Of a DNA stretch of 64,000 bases, positions 16,773 to 26,019 are shown one piece after another (position 1 is the first letter of the stretch; each line of letters starts with the position of its first letter). Under the pieces are notes generated by a model that saw only the letters and a program-made list of their open reading frames with translations, had not been told where the DNA came from and made no database searches. The stretch is from positions 1-64,000 of the forward strand of contig CAMEWO010000007.1 in NCBI GenBank assembly GCA_945946665.1, in the 5' to 3' direction. The stretch is from an uncultured Eubacterium sp. GTDB lineage: Bacteria; Bacillota; Clostridia; Lachnospirales; Lachnospiraceae. Position numbers and translations under genes: made by a program.

Positions 16773-17519
16773 TTACACTGTAAAATCAATCTTCTGTCCA
16801 AGCTGTTTCTCTGATTCCGTCCTGATATTGTCACTCTTTATCAACTGCTGTACATCTGAAACCTTCTGAAGAAGTTCTTCAATAGAATTGGCCGTCACCA
16901 TAACAGTATCCTCATCATTCTGCACAATTCTTCCTTCATCCTTTGTCTTGTGAAGTCTTTCTTCCTGTTCTTTTTTAGCAGCTTTCTTAGCCTCAGCTTT
17001 CTTTTCTTCCTTCTTATTCTCTGCCTTCTTTTCTATACGCTCTTTCTGGGCTGCACTGGATTTATTAAGTACTGCAAAAAACGAAGCTGTTCCATTATCA
17101 TTAACCTGCATTCCAAATCCTTTTACACTGGCTCCCGTTGCTGAAAGGCTGCTGCTAAGCTTATCTAATCCACTGGCTGCATTAGCAATAATTCCCTCAT
17201 ATTGCTTTCTGTAATTCTCATCCTCTGCCATTCTCTCAATCTTGTCTTCGTCAATGAGAACCACCATATTACTGGCATTAGCAAAGCTGGCAGCATTTGC
17301 TTTAGCATTCTCCTTCTGGTCCTCACTTACAAGTATGAAATTCATGTTAGAATATTTCTTTTTTAATTCCTCATAATACTTTGAAGCCTTATCACTTAAT
17401 TCAGGCTTGCCAATTGTCTGTCCATAAGATTTCGTCTGGGAAGTTTTCTTAGAATCTCCAGATTTGCTGGTTTTATCATAACCAGCAACATTGTCTGCTA
17501 TCTGCGAAATATTACTCAT
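16773..17519 (-). CDS. Charged protein resembling DUF6033
   Basis: A 248-residue cytoplasmic-looking protein. About 40-150 form a globular part (SKYYEELKKKYSNMNFILVS, then VVLIDEDKIERMAEDENYR and SGLDKLSSSL). About 155-200 are a Lys/Glu-rich helix, and the tail is short. The core resembles the DUF6033 family as I recall it from Lachnospiraceae genomes. That assignment is from memory and untested here. Function is unknown. A good AAGGAGG lies before the ATG. It is the first gene of a probable pair with the coiled-coil gene downstream. Confidence 0.72.
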   Translation of the reverse strand: MSNISQIADNVAGYDKTSKSGDSKKTSQTKSYGQTIGKPELSDKASKYYEELKKKYSNMNFILVSEDQKENAKANAASFANASNMVVLIDEDKIERMAEDENYRKQYEGIIANAASGLDKLSSSLSATGASVKGFGMQVNDNGTASFFAVLNKSSAAQKERIEKKAENKKEEKKAEAKKAAKKEQEERLHKTKDEGRIVQNDEDTVMVTANSIEELLQKVSDVQQLIKSDNIRTESEKQLGQKIDFTV

Positions 17520-17709
17520 AGATTCATTCCTCCTTGAATGTGCATTTTGCCAAAATCCATTTCGGCATACTTTGATTTACGAAAGGCTGATACACCTTTT
17601 CATAACTTATATATCGACATATTATCATAAATGTTTATGATATTTTTATTTTTTATTATTTATGTTAAAATATGTCTGCTTACTATATATGTAGATTGGA
17701 GATAAATAT

Positions 17710-18906
17710 ATGTTAACATCCCTTGCACTGGTATTTCTTGTTGGACTCAGCTTTGCTGCAATCTGTGAGAAAATCAGGCTGCCACGAATAATCGGCATGC
17801 TGCTTACAGGAATTCTGCTTGGACCTTATGTCCTCAACCTGCTTGACCCGTCAATTCTATCCATATCATCTGATTTAAGACAGATGGCACTGGTAATAAT
17901 ACTTATAAAAGCTGGTCTTTCACTTAACTGGAATGATTTAAAAAAGGTAGGACGTCCTGCAATTCTTATGTCTTTTCTTCCTGCAATATTTGAAATTGTG
18001 GCATTCATCATATTTGCGCCATCAATTCTTCACATAAGCCACCTGGAATCAGCCCTCACTGGAGCTGTTCTTGCCGCTGTATCTCCAGCTGTTGTAGTGC
18101 CAAGAATGGTTTCACTTATTGAAGAAGGATATGGAACTGATAAAGGTATTCCACAGATGATTCTTGCTGGTGCATCCGTGGATGACGTATTTGTAATTAT
18201 TATATTTACTGCCCTTGTTGACATGGTGCAGGGTAAAAATTCTGGTTTTACAGGACTAATCGATATTCCAATAGCAATCATAACCGGGATCGTCCTTGGG
18301 TGTATAGCAGGAATCCTCCTTGCTTATTTCTTTGAAACTAATTACTCCCACAAGCACCTTGTACGTAACAGTGTAAAGGTTATTATAATTCTCGGTACTT
18401 CTTTCCTTCTTCTTGCCGTTGAAGACTGGCTTGAAGGTAAAATTGCTATATCCGGACTTCTTGCTGTTATGAGTATGGCAATGGTTATTGCCGCAAAAAG
18501 CATTCCTAAGGTCACAGCACGTCTCCAGGCAAAATTCGGTAAGCTTTGGATTGCAGCTGAAGTAATTTTATTTGTTCTTGTAGGAGCAGCCGTAAATATC
18601 CGTTATACAATGGAAGCCGGAATAGGTGCTGTACTCATGATATTTGTGGGCTTATTATTCCGGTCTGCAGGCGTGTTTCTTAGCACAATCGGTACAGGTT
18701 TCACGGCAAAAGAAAGACTTTACTGTATTATTGCATATATGCCTAAAGCCACCGTGCAGGCGGCAATAGGCGCAATACCACTTTCTCTTGGACTTTCCTG
18801 CGGCAACATGGTATTGTCAGTTGCAGTTCTTTCTATCCTTATTACAGCACCTCTGGGTGCAATAGGAATGGATCTTAGCTACAGGAAACTGCTGGAAAAG
18901 AAGTAA
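17710..18906 (+). CDS. Cation/proton antiporter (Na+/H+ exchanger family)
   Basis: A 398-residue membrane protein with about 12 segments of the Na_H_Exchanger/CPA type, which exchanges Na+ or K+ for H+ and so holds pH and salt balance. Family features are the opening helices with EKIRLPRIIGMLLTGILLGP, the extended helix region SPAVVVPRMVSL and the paired acidic residues in AGASVDDVF, the usual ion-binding Asp-Asp of electrogenic members. No regulatory TrkA-N or universal-stress domain is attached. It is monocistronic, with a ribosome site TTGGAGAT upstream and a strong hairpin behind. Confidence 0.88.
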   Translation: MLTSLALVFLVGLSFAAICEKIRLPRIIGMLLTGILLGPYVLNLLDPSILSISSDLRQMALVIILIKAGLSLNWNDLKKVGRPAILMSFLPAIFEIVAFIIFAPSILHISHLESALTGAVLAAVSPAVVVPRMVSLIEEGYGTDKGIPQMILAGASVDDVFVIIIFTALVDMVQGKNSGFTGLIDIPIAIITGIVLGCIAGILLAYFFETNYSHKHLVRNSVKVIIILGTSFLLLAVEDWLEGKIAISGLLAVMSMAMVIAAKSIPKVTARLQAKFGKLWIAAEVILFVLVGAAVNIRYTMEAGIGAVLMIFVGLLFRSAGVFLSTIGTGFTAKERLYCIIAYMPKATVQAAIGAIPLSLGLSCGNMVLSVAVLSILITAPLGAIGMDLSYRKLLEKK

Positions 18907-18919
18907 CTTGCAAAATAAA

Positions 18920-18984
18920 AATAAGGACCAGTAAGCTAGAATTCTCCTGCCAAACAAGATAATTCTGGCTTACTGACCCTTATT
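18920..18984. terminator. Hairpin between convergent antiporter and cupin genes
   Basis: ATAAGG (18921-18926), CCAGTAAGC and AGAATT pair with AATTCT, GCTTACTG and CCTTAT (18961-18983), with two bulges. A-rich and T-rich flanks make it a plausible terminator in both directions, though no long T-run follows. Confidence 0.65.
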
Positions 18985-19013
18985 CATACTATTATCAATT
19001 ACAACGCAGCTTT

Positions 19014-19463
19014 TCACTTCTCCTGCTCAGCGTCTGCCTTTGTTGCATGTATCGTCCCTGCCGGATGATGTGGTGGTGCATAGATTGTAGATAACTTAAG
19101 TGGCATTCTTCCCGTATTAACAATATTATGCCATGTACCAGCTGGAACGAACACGGTATCTCCCCTTCCAGCTCTTGTCTGCATATCCATCCTCTCCTGA
19201 CAGTCGCCCATCATAACCATAGCCATTCCCTGCTCAATCCTTATTATCTGGTCAGTGTCAGGATGAATCTCTGCACCTATATCAGAGCACACCGGAATAC
19301 TCATAAGTGTCATCTGGGCATTACACCCCGTCCAGAGCGTATGTCTGAAATGTACATTATTCACAGCCATGCATCCCACATTAGCCACATATGGTCCAGG
19401 GCCATTATCTACTCTGGATTCACAGTTCCAGTTATTCATATTTATCAGTTCACCTATATTCAT
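19014..19463 (-). CDS. Cupin-domain protein
   Basis: A 149-residue single-cupin beta-barrel. The metal-binding motifs are degenerate but visible: IGAEIHPDTDQIIRIEQG for motif 1 (His, Glu/Asp and Gln positions) and VFVPAGTWHNIVNTG for motif 2 (His). Proteins of this size bind a small sugar, organic acid or metal, and may be isomerases or sensors; the substrate is not predictable. The gene is alone, convergent with the antiporter gene and divergent from the GH43 gene 157 bases away, so the two may share regulatory DNA. Confidence 0.82.
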   Translation of the reverse strand: MNIGELINMNNWNCESRVDNGPGPYVANVGCMAVNNVHFRHTLWTGCNAQMTLMSIPVCSDIGAEIHPDTDQIIRIEQGMAMVMMGDCQERMDMQTRAGRGDTVFVPAGTWHNIVNTGRMPLKLSTIYAPPHHPAGTIHATKADAEQEK

Positions 19464-19541
19464 TTTTTATATTATATGTCAGAAAAATATAATGTTATCA
19501 CAAAAATCTGTAAAATAAGTATTTTCCGCTACTCTTTCACA

Positions 19542-19612
19542 TTGAATAATTTTCTCTACGTTGTACAATATTCTTATAAAATGTTGTACAATATACTAAA
19601 AAAAACGGAGGA
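19542..19612 (+). promoter_or_regulatory. Promoter and paired operator-like repeats of the GH43 gene
   Basis: GTTGTACAATAT occurs twice, at 19560-19571 and 19583-19594, 23 bases apart (about two helical turns). Each holds the palindrome TTGTACAA. A possible promoter is TTGAAT (19542-19547) with TACAAT (19564-19569), so the first repeat covers the -10 box. GGAGG at 19608-19612 is the ribosome site. Binding by a dimeric or tetrameric sugar-responsive repressor is likely. Confidence 0.55.
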
Positions 19613-19620
19613 TATTTGCC

Positions 19621-21243
19621 ATGCTCTATAAGAATCCAATAATACCGGGATATAATCCCGACCCAAGTATCTGCCGTGTCGGCAGCGATTTCTACCTTGT
19701 TAATTCCACATTTGAATTCTTTCCGGGTGTTCCAATATATCACAGCAGGAATCTTGTTAACTGGGAACTTACAGGATATTGCCTTACAAGACGTTCACAG
19801 CTGGAACTGGAGGGATGCCGTAATTCCGGCGGAATATATGCACCTACAATCAGATATCACAAAGGCACGTTCTACATGATAACCACCAATGTCACTGACA
19901 AGGGAAATTTCGTGATTCATACTGATGATATCAATGGAGAGTGGTCTGAACCGGCCTGGATTGACCAGGGAGGAATTGACCCTTCCCTTTTCTGGGATGA
20001 TGACGATAAATGTTACTACTGTTCAACTGGTGTGTTAGATGGAGTAAGAGGAATTGTTGCATTTGAGATTGACCCTCTTACAGGTGAAATTTTATCTGAT
20101 AAGCACCTCATAAGTGAAGGATGTGGTGGACAGTGCGCTGAGGGTCCACACATATACAGGAAAGATGGTTTCTACTACCTTATGATTGCTGAAGGTGGAA
20201 CTGAATATGCCCATAGGGAGACAATGCAAAGGTCTGATAATATATACGGGCCTTACACACCATGTCCACACAACCCAATCATTTCCCACAAAGAATACAA
20301 AAAATCTGAGATACAGGCAACAGGACATGCAGACCTTGTTGAAGATGAAAATGGCAACTGGTGGCTTGTATTCTTAGGTATAAGACGTTTCAGCCATGCT
20401 CTCCTCCACAATCTTGGACGTGAGACATTCCTCGCTCCTGTCACATGGGATGAAGAGGGATGGCCCGTTGTAGGATACAATGGGAACGGTACAATTGAAC
20501 TTGTTATGGATGCTCCACTTCCAGGCTCCGACTGTGCTGACACTATTGCCAACACTGTAATTGACAAGTCAACCGGACTTCCATTGATACATGCTGACCA
20601 CAGCATTAATATTGTTTTTCACACAGATTCACTTGATAAACGTCTTCAATTTACGAGAAATCCTGATATGAGCCGCTACCTGCTTGACAGCGCCAATGGC
20701 ACCCTGACTCTTACAGGAACAGATATAACTCTTAATGAACCAGGAAAGTCCCCAACAATCCTTTCATTCAAACAGCCAGAGTTCACTACCACTCTCACTG
20801 CTGCCATGAGCATTAAGGATTCCGATGCCAGACGCTGTGGAATTGCAGCCTACTACAATAACGATTATCACTATGAGATATACATAGGCAATGATGATAA
20901 TGGAAAATATGTAGGCTTCTATAAACACATTCACGATATGGGTGCTGAGCTTGCCCATATTCCGATAAGCCGTGAGGACTATAATCTCCACCTGCTTGTA
21001 AGGATAGACACTGACAGGGAGGGATACACCTTCTCATATGCCATTGCTGACACTGTTAATCCTGGTGCAAGAATAGCATATGAAAAAATCGGCAGTGGAC
21101 TTAATGCAGGCTTGAGCACAGAGGGTACCCGTACCATGACATTTACAGGAACGCTTTTCTCTTTATTTGCAGAAAACGGACATGGAGTATTTGAAAACGG
21201 TGTTTCTCTTGCAATTAATCCGGATGAGAATTACACCCTGTAA
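19621..21243 (+). CDS. GH43 glycosidase, beta-xylosidase/arabinofuranosidase type
   Basis: An intracellular five-bladed propeller glycosidase of 540 residues that releases xylose or arabinose from short xylan-type oligosaccharides. The three catalytic acids of the family are visible: base Asp in GYNPDPSICRVG, the pKa-tuning Asp in DQGGIDPSLFWDDD, and acid Glu in GQCAEGPHIYRK. The C-terminal 200 residues match the beta-sandwich domain common in GH43 xylosidases, which shapes the active site. No signal peptide is present, so substrate must be imported. No transporter is adjacent. Two GTTGTACAATAT repeats precede the gene. Confidence 0.9.
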   Translation: MLYKNPIIPGYNPDPSICRVGSDFYLVNSTFEFFPGVPIYHSRNLVNWELTGYCLTRRSQLELEGCRNSGGIYAPTIRYHKGTFYMITTNVTDKGNFVIHTDDINGEWSEPAWIDQGGIDPSLFWDDDDKCYYCSTGVLDGVRGIVAFEIDPLTGEILSDKHLISEGCGGQCAEGPHIYRKDGFYYLMIAEGGTEYAHRETMQRSDNIYGPYTPCPHNPIISHKEYKKSEIQATGHADLVEDENGNWWLVFLGIRRFSHALLHNLGRETFLAPVTWDEEGWPVVGYNGNGTIELVMDAPLPGSDCADTIANTVIDKSTGLPLIHADHSINIVFHTDSLDKRLQFTRNPDMSRYLLDSANGTLTLTGTDITLNEPGKSPTILSFKQPEFTTTLTAAMSIKDSDARRCGIAAYYNNDYHYEIYIGNDDNGKYVGFYKHIHDMGAELAHIPISREDYNLHLLVRIDTDREGYTFSYAIADTVNPGARIAYEKIGSGLNAGLSTEGTRTMTFTGTLFSLFAENGHGVFENGVSLAINPDENYTL

Positions 21244-21246
21244 TAT

Positions 21247-21303
21247 ATAAGCACCTGTATGATGTGCCATAAAGCTTGAGGCTTACATCTTACAGGTGCT
21301 TAT
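21247..21303. terminator. Hairpin between convergent GH43 and fruR genes
   Basis: ATAAGCACCTGTA at 21247-21259 pairs perfectly with TACAGGTGCTTAT at 21291-21303, and GATGT pairs with ACATC inside. It sits between the stop codons of two converging operons. The T-runs are weak on both strands. Confidence 0.65.
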
Positions 21304-21357
21304 TAAATTAATAGCGATATGCATTTAATTATCTGGGTTTAATTATACAGCATCTAA

Positions 21358-22113
21358 TTATAACCAGATGATGTTATCAAGCCCGGCAAATGTTCCCTTA
21401 TTGTTATTATCAGTTATTATAACTGCATCATTAATATCGCCAAATGTAACAGAACTGATTCTTCCAAGCTTTTCACTATCTGCCAGAACATATCTGTTCT
21501 GACAATGCTTGAAAGCCGTCTCCTTAACCAGTGCCTCACTGATGTCAGGCGTTGTATATCCTCTCTTCTGGCTGATTCCGTTAGCTCCAAAAAATCCCTT
21601 GTTGAAATTCATCTTCTCTAATGAAATCACAGCCTGATTGCCAACAACTGCCTCTGTTATTCCCTTAAGTTCACCACCAATAAGAATAACCCTGAAACCA
21701 GATACAGCAAGCTTACGTGCATGTGTAACAGCATTAGTCACATATGTCGCCCTCTTTTCCGTAAGAAAATCAATCATACATTCTGTGGTTGTTCCTGCAT
21801 CAATGTATACAAAATCCTCAGGTTCAACCAATGTCGCTGCATATCTGGCAATTCTTTGCTTCTCATCAGAGTTGACATTCTCCTTCTGGGACACAGAAAG
21901 CTCAGTTGTGGAATATACAGCGTCCTTAGCCACTGCGCCACCAAATACCTTAGTCAGCTTTCCTGCATTATCAAGAGTATTCAAATCCCTCCTTATAGTG
22001 GACTCTGAACTGTCAAGTAGTGTGGTTAATTCCCCAACTGTAATACTACCTCTCTCGTTAAGCAAATGTAATATTTTCTCATGTCTCTGTTCTGTAAACA
22101 TATGCTGCTTCAT
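21358..22113 (-). CDS. fruR: DeoR-family transcriptional regulator of the fructose operon
   Basis: A 251-residue repressor with an N-terminal DeoR winged helix (about 6-58; ITVGELTTLLDSSESTIRRD) and a C-terminal sugar-phosphate sensor domain (about 75-235) containing VYIDAGTTTECMIDFL. The usual effector in this setting is fructose-1-phosphate. Its ATG overlaps the ptsI stop as ATGA, so it is the last gene of the fructose PTS operon and is translated with it. It probably controls the promoter ahead of fruK, where repeats with a 10-base period are seen. Autoregulation follows from the operon arrangement. Confidence 0.88.
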   Translation of the reverse strand: MKQHMFTEQRHEKILHLLNERGSITVGELTTLLDSSESTIRRDLNTLDNAGKLTKVFGGAVAKDAVYSTTELSVSQKENVNSDEKQRIARYAATLVEPEDFVYIDAGTTTECMIDFLTEKRATYVTNAVTHARKLAVSGFRVILIGGELKGITEAVVGNQAVISLEKMNFNKGFFGANGISQKRGYTTPDISEALVKETAFKHCQNRYVLADSEKLGRISSVTFGDINDAVIITDNNNKGTFAGLDNIIWL

Positions 22114-23753
22114 TCACCTGCCTTAATCTTTGATGTATCTGTTTCTCTTATTATCTTCCTGATTGCAAGCAATTTACCTGCAGATACTGACAGCTCATCA
22201 ACCCCCATTGATATAAATTCACTTGTAAGGGTAGTATCAGCACCTAGTTCGCCACATATTCCTGCCCATATACCCTCTTTATGTGCATTTTCAACTACCA
22301 TTCTAATCATCTCAAGCACAGCAGGATGATGACTGTCATAGAATTCATCAAGATTACTGTTCTGACGGTCAATAGCAAGGGTATACTGGGTTAAATCATT
22401 AGTTCCTATGCTGAAAAAGTCCACCTTCTTAGCCAGTTCACGGCTTATCATTACAGCAGCAGGAGTTTCAATCATTATTCCAGTCTTGGGATTACCGATA
22501 GATATTCCGTCTCTTGAAAGTTCTTCCTTAACCTCCTGCTCAATATCTTTGATTCTGTCTACTTCTGAAACACTTGTAATCATAGGATACATTATTGATA
22601 TATTACCATATGCACTGGCACGATACAAGGCTCTGAGCTGTGTCTTGAAAATCTCAGGTCTTTGAAGACATATTCTTATGGCTCTTAACCCAAGTGCAGG
22701 ATTCTCCTCTTTACCAAGATTAAAATACTCTGCCTGCTTATCAGCACCTATATCAAGTGTTCGTATTATTACAGGTTTTCCAGCCATGCTCTCTGCCACT
22801 TTCCGGTATATGCTGAACTGTTCTTCTTCTGTTGGATACGTGTCTCTCTCCAGATATATGAACTCACTCCTGAAAAGCCCTATACCTGCTGCATCGTTAT
22901 TCAGTACATTTACTACATCTTTAATATTACCTATATTGGCATATAACTTAATATGTATGCCATCAAGTGTTACATCCTCCTTGCCCTTTAACTGAAGAAG
23001 GAGATCTTTTTTCTCAGAATCCTTCTTCTGCTCTTTTCGCATCTTTTCCAGGGTTTCATCATCTGGATCAATATATATACATCCATTGTTTCCATCTACT
23101 ATTCCCATGTGCCCGTCAACGCTCTCATCCAATGGTATGTCTACACCTATAAGTGCTGGAATCCCCATGGTCCTTGCAAGTATAGAAGTATGAGAATTAA
23201 CTGAACCTTTTTCACTTACAAATGATAATATCTTACTCTTGTCCATCTGCACTGTCTCAGATGGTGCCAGATCTTCTGCAAGAACAATTACAGGCTCCTC
23301 TGAGTTAATTCCACCTTTCCTGCTGTCCATGAGTATATTAATAATACGCTCTGTAATATCCTTGACATCTGCTGCCCTTCCACGCATATACTCATCATCC
23401 ATGGCTGAAAACATCTGGGAGAAGTTATCGCCTGTCTGTGCCACTGCATATTCTGCATTAACCATCTGGGTGTCTATAATATTCTTTACAGATTCAATAT
23501 AGTCATCATCATCCAGCATCATCTGGTGAATCTCGAATATTGCTGCCCCAGACTCTCCAACTTCCTTCAACGCCTTATCGTACAGACATGCAAGTTCTTC
23601 CTTTGCCTTCTCACAGGCCTCCTGATATCTTGCAACCTCATGTGATGCATCTTCAATCTTTCTGCGTTTTACCTGCTGCTGTCCTTTATCGTAGAGCATC
23701 ACTTTACCAATAGCCACCCCGGCAAACACACTTTTTCCAGTATATTTTTTCAT
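22110..23753 (-). CDS. ptsI: PTS enzyme I (phosphoenolpyruvate-protein phosphotransferase)
   Basis: The first enzyme of the sugar phosphotransferase system: it takes phosphate from phosphoenolpyruvate and passes it to HPr. The active His is H188 in GSVNSHTSILAR. Downstream are the PEP-binding barrel motifs, with LFRSEFIYLERDTYPTEEEQ and IGTNDLTQYTLAIDR. The 547-residue length is normal. I prefer ATG 23753 (MKKYTGK) over ATG 23765, because GGGG lies six bases before the first. It lies between ptsH and fruR in a five-gene operon; linkage of enzyme I to fructose-specific genes is less common than a separate ptsHI operon. Confidence 0.92.
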   Translation of the reverse strand: MKKYTGKSVFAGVAIGKVMLYDKGQQQVKRRKIEDASHEVARYQEACEKAKEELACLYDKALKEVGESGAAIFEIHQMMLDDDDYIESVKNIIDTQMVNAEYAVAQTGDNFSQMFSAMDDEYMRGRAADVKDITERIINILMDSRKGGINSEEPVIVLAEDLAPSETVQMDKSKILSFVSEKGSVNSHTSILARTMGIPALIGVDIPLDESVDGHMGIVDGNNGCIYIDPDDETLEKMRKEQKKDSEKKDLLLQLKGKEDVTLDGIHIKLYANIGNIKDVVNVLNNDAAGIGLFRSEFIYLERDTYPTEEEQFSIYRKVAESMAGKPVIIRTLDIGADKQAEYFNLGKEENPALGLRAIRICLQRPEIFKTQLRALYRASAYGNISIMYPMITSVSEVDRIKDIEQEVKEELSRDGISIGNPKTGIMIETPAAVMISRELAKKVDFFSIGTNDLTQYTLAIDRQNSNLDEFYDSHHPAVLEMIRMVVENAHKEGIWAGICGELGADTTLTSEFISMGVDELSVSAGKLLAIRKIIRETDTSKIKAGE

Positions 23754-23791
23754 AGCAATCCCCATTTCTATAGCATATAACCAATAATACT

Positions 23792-24049
23792 CTACATATT
23801 ATCCTTCATAAACTGCTGGATTCTTTCGCATGCTGCTGCTTCATCATCTCCATCACAGGTAATTGTAACCTCATTACCGCTCTTTACTGCAAGTGCCATT
23901 ATACTGAATATCTTCTTGCAGTCTCCGCTCTTTCCGTCCTTTTCAATAGTTATTTTGCTGTTAAACTCTTTTGCAGCCTTTACCAGTTCTCCTGCGGGAC
24001 GAGCATGAATTCCTTCTGGGTCTGTTATAACATATTTAAATTCAACCAT
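23792..24049 (-). CDS. ptsH: HPr phosphocarrier with Lys at position 46
   Basis: An 85-residue phosphocarrier that takes phosphate from enzyme I and passes it to the fructose permease IIA domain. H15 in GIHARPAG is present. A gap-free alignment by eye with Bacillus HPr puts Lys46 (KKIFSIM) where Ser46 (KSIMGVM) is the target of HPr kinase/phosphorylase. This protein should therefore work in transport but not act as the Ser-phosphorylated co-repressor of CcpA. It sits between fruA and ptsI. Either a second HPr exists elsewhere or this lineage lacks HprK-type control. Confidence 0.9.
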   Translation of the reverse strand: MVEFKYVITDPEGIHARPAGELVKAAKEFNSKITIEKDGKSGDCKKIFSIMALAVKSGNEVTITCDGDDEAAACERIQQFMKDNM

Positions 24050-24084
24050 AATAAATCCACCTTTCTAATCATATATTCCACTGT

Positions 24085-25992
24085 TTATTCTGTAATTTTC
24101 TTCTTTAACACTCCCAGCAGCAATGCTGAAATAATTGTTCCAACTACCAGTGCCAGCACATAATATAATGCATTGCCAACTACAGGAAATACGAATATTC
24201 CACCATGAGGTGCCATAAGAGTACATTTGAATAACATACTAACAGCACCTGCTATTCCTGAACCAATAATGCATGATGGGATTACATGCAGTGGGTCTGC
24301 TGCCGCATAAGGAATTGCGCCTTCTGTGATAAATGCTAATCCCATAATAAAGTTAGTAGGTCCGGCATCTCTTTCTTCCTTGGTATATCTGTTCTTAAAC
24401 AATAATGTCGACAGGGCAATTGCACAAGGAGGAACCATACCACCTATCATAACTGCTGCCATAATGTCATAATTACCTGCTGCAATTGATGCTGTTCCAA
24501 ATACATATGCTGCCTTGTTGAATGGACCACCCATATCAATAGCCATCATGGCTGCAAGAATAAATCCTAATAACAATCTGCTTGTACTGCTCATTCCGCC
24601 TAAGAAATTATTTAATCCAGTATTAATTCCACCCATAACCGGTTCAACAATATATGTCATACATAAACCGATAACAAGAATACCAACAACCGGATATATC
24701 AGCACAGGAGCAATCTTCTCTAATGCTTCAGGAAGCCTGTCACATAACTTTCTTAACAAAACCACAACATAACCAGCTACAAAACCAGCTACCAAAGCTC
24801 CAAGAAATCCTGATTTACCATTAGCTGCAATATAACCACCAACGAATCCCAGTGCAAGTGCGGGTCTGTCACCTATTGCCATAGCGATAAATCCAGCAAG
24901 AACTGGAAGCATGAAACCGAATGCAGCTCCTCCGATGCCCTTAAACAATGCTGCAACTGGTGTAATTGTACCAAAATTAGCTCTCTCTGCCTCTGAAAGG
25001 GAAGCCATATCCACGCATAATCCATCAATCAGAAATGCTATTGCAATAAGAATTCCACCACCTACTACAAATGGAAGCATATGAGATACACCATTCATAA
25101 GCTGTGTATATATTCTGTGCCCTGCACCCCCTTCTTTTCTTGTGCTGCCACTGTCAGAACTCTTAACTTCAGCTTTGTATTCAGGTGCATCCCCCTTCAA
25201 AGCTCTTTCAATTAACTTATCCGCCTTATTAATTCCGTCTGATACCTGACATTCGATTACCCTCTTACCATTAAAACGCTCCATAGGAACTTTCGCATCT
25301 GCTGCCACAATAATACAATCCGCTTCTTTTATCTCTTCTTCTGACAGAACATTCTTAGCCCCTCCAGAGCCTCTTGTCTCTATCTTAATTGTGCAGCCTG
25401 CTTTTCTGGCAGCCTTCTCAAGTCCCTCAGCCGCCATATAAGTATGTGCTATGCCTGTAGGACAGGATGTAACAGCTAATATACTTACTCTGTCTGACTT
25501 ACCAGTGCTTTGAAGCCTTTCATCAATGCTCTTCTCTTCTTTATCTGCCTTATCAATCAATGAAAGGAATTCATCAACATTCTTAGCTTCCTTTAAACCA
25601 GCAACAAATTCTTCATCCATTAACAGAACTGATAACTTGCTGAGCACATCCATATGAACATTATCTTCTGTGTCAGGTGCAGCTATCAGAAATAATATAT
25701 TAACAGGTTCTCCATCAAGAGAATCAAAGTCAACTCCATCTTTTATTACCATGGCAGAAAGACCAGGTGCATTGACAGCACTGCATTTCCCGTGAGGAAT
25801 GGCAATTCCTTCTCCTACACCTGTGGTACTCTCCTCTTCTCTGGCGTATACCTGTTTTCTATATGCTTCAACATCATTAATCTTACCACTTCTTGCCATC
25901 AGCTCTACTGCCTGGTCTAATGCTTCTTTCTTATTCTGTGGAGAAGCATTAAGATTAATACTATTCTTATCAAGTAAATCTGTAATTCTCAT
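24085..25992 (-). CDS. fruA: Fructose PTS permease, fused IIABC
   Basis: A 635-residue permease that imports fructose as fructose-1-phosphate. Domain order is IIA (about 1-150, phospho-His H67 in IAIPHGK), IIB (about 168-265, phospho-Cys C177 in VTSCPTGIAHTYMAAEG) and IIC (about 295-630, eight or more membrane segments). The IIA-IIB-IIC order is common in Firmicute fructose permeases. It lies 28 bases after fruK and 35 before ptsH. AAGGAGG precedes the ATG. Confidence 0.94.
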   Translation of the reverse strand: MRITDLLDKNSINLNASPQNKKEALDQAVELMARSGKINDVEAYRKQVYAREEESTTGVGEGIAIPHGKCSAVNAPGLSAMVIKDGVDFDSLDGEPVNILFLIAAPDTEDNVHMDVLSKLSVLLMDEEFVAGLKEAKNVDEFLSLIDKADKEEKSIDERLQSTGKSDRVSILAVTSCPTGIAHTYMAAEGLEKAARKAGCTIKIETRGSGGAKNVLSEEEIKEADCIIVAADAKVPMERFNGKRVIECQVSDGINKADKLIERALKGDAPEYKAEVKSSDSGSTRKEGGAGHRIYTQLMNGVSHMLPFVVGGGILIAIAFLIDGLCVDMASLSEAERANFGTITPVAALFKGIGGAAFGFMLPVLAGFIAMAIGDRPALALGFVGGYIAANGKSGFLGALVAGFVAGYVVVLLRKLCDRLPEALEKIAPVLIYPVVGILVIGLCMTYIVEPVMGGINTGLNNFLGGMSSTSRLLLGFILAAMMAIDMGGPFNKAAYVFGTASIAAGNYDIMAAVMIGGMVPPCAIALSTLLFKNRYTKEERDAGPTNFIMGLAFITEGAIPYAAADPLHVIPSCIIGSGIAGAVSMLFKCTLMAPHGGIFVFPVVGNALYYVLALVVGTIISALLLGVLKKKITE

Positions 25993-26019
25993 ACTTGCCT
26001 CCTTATTAACTAACTCTTA

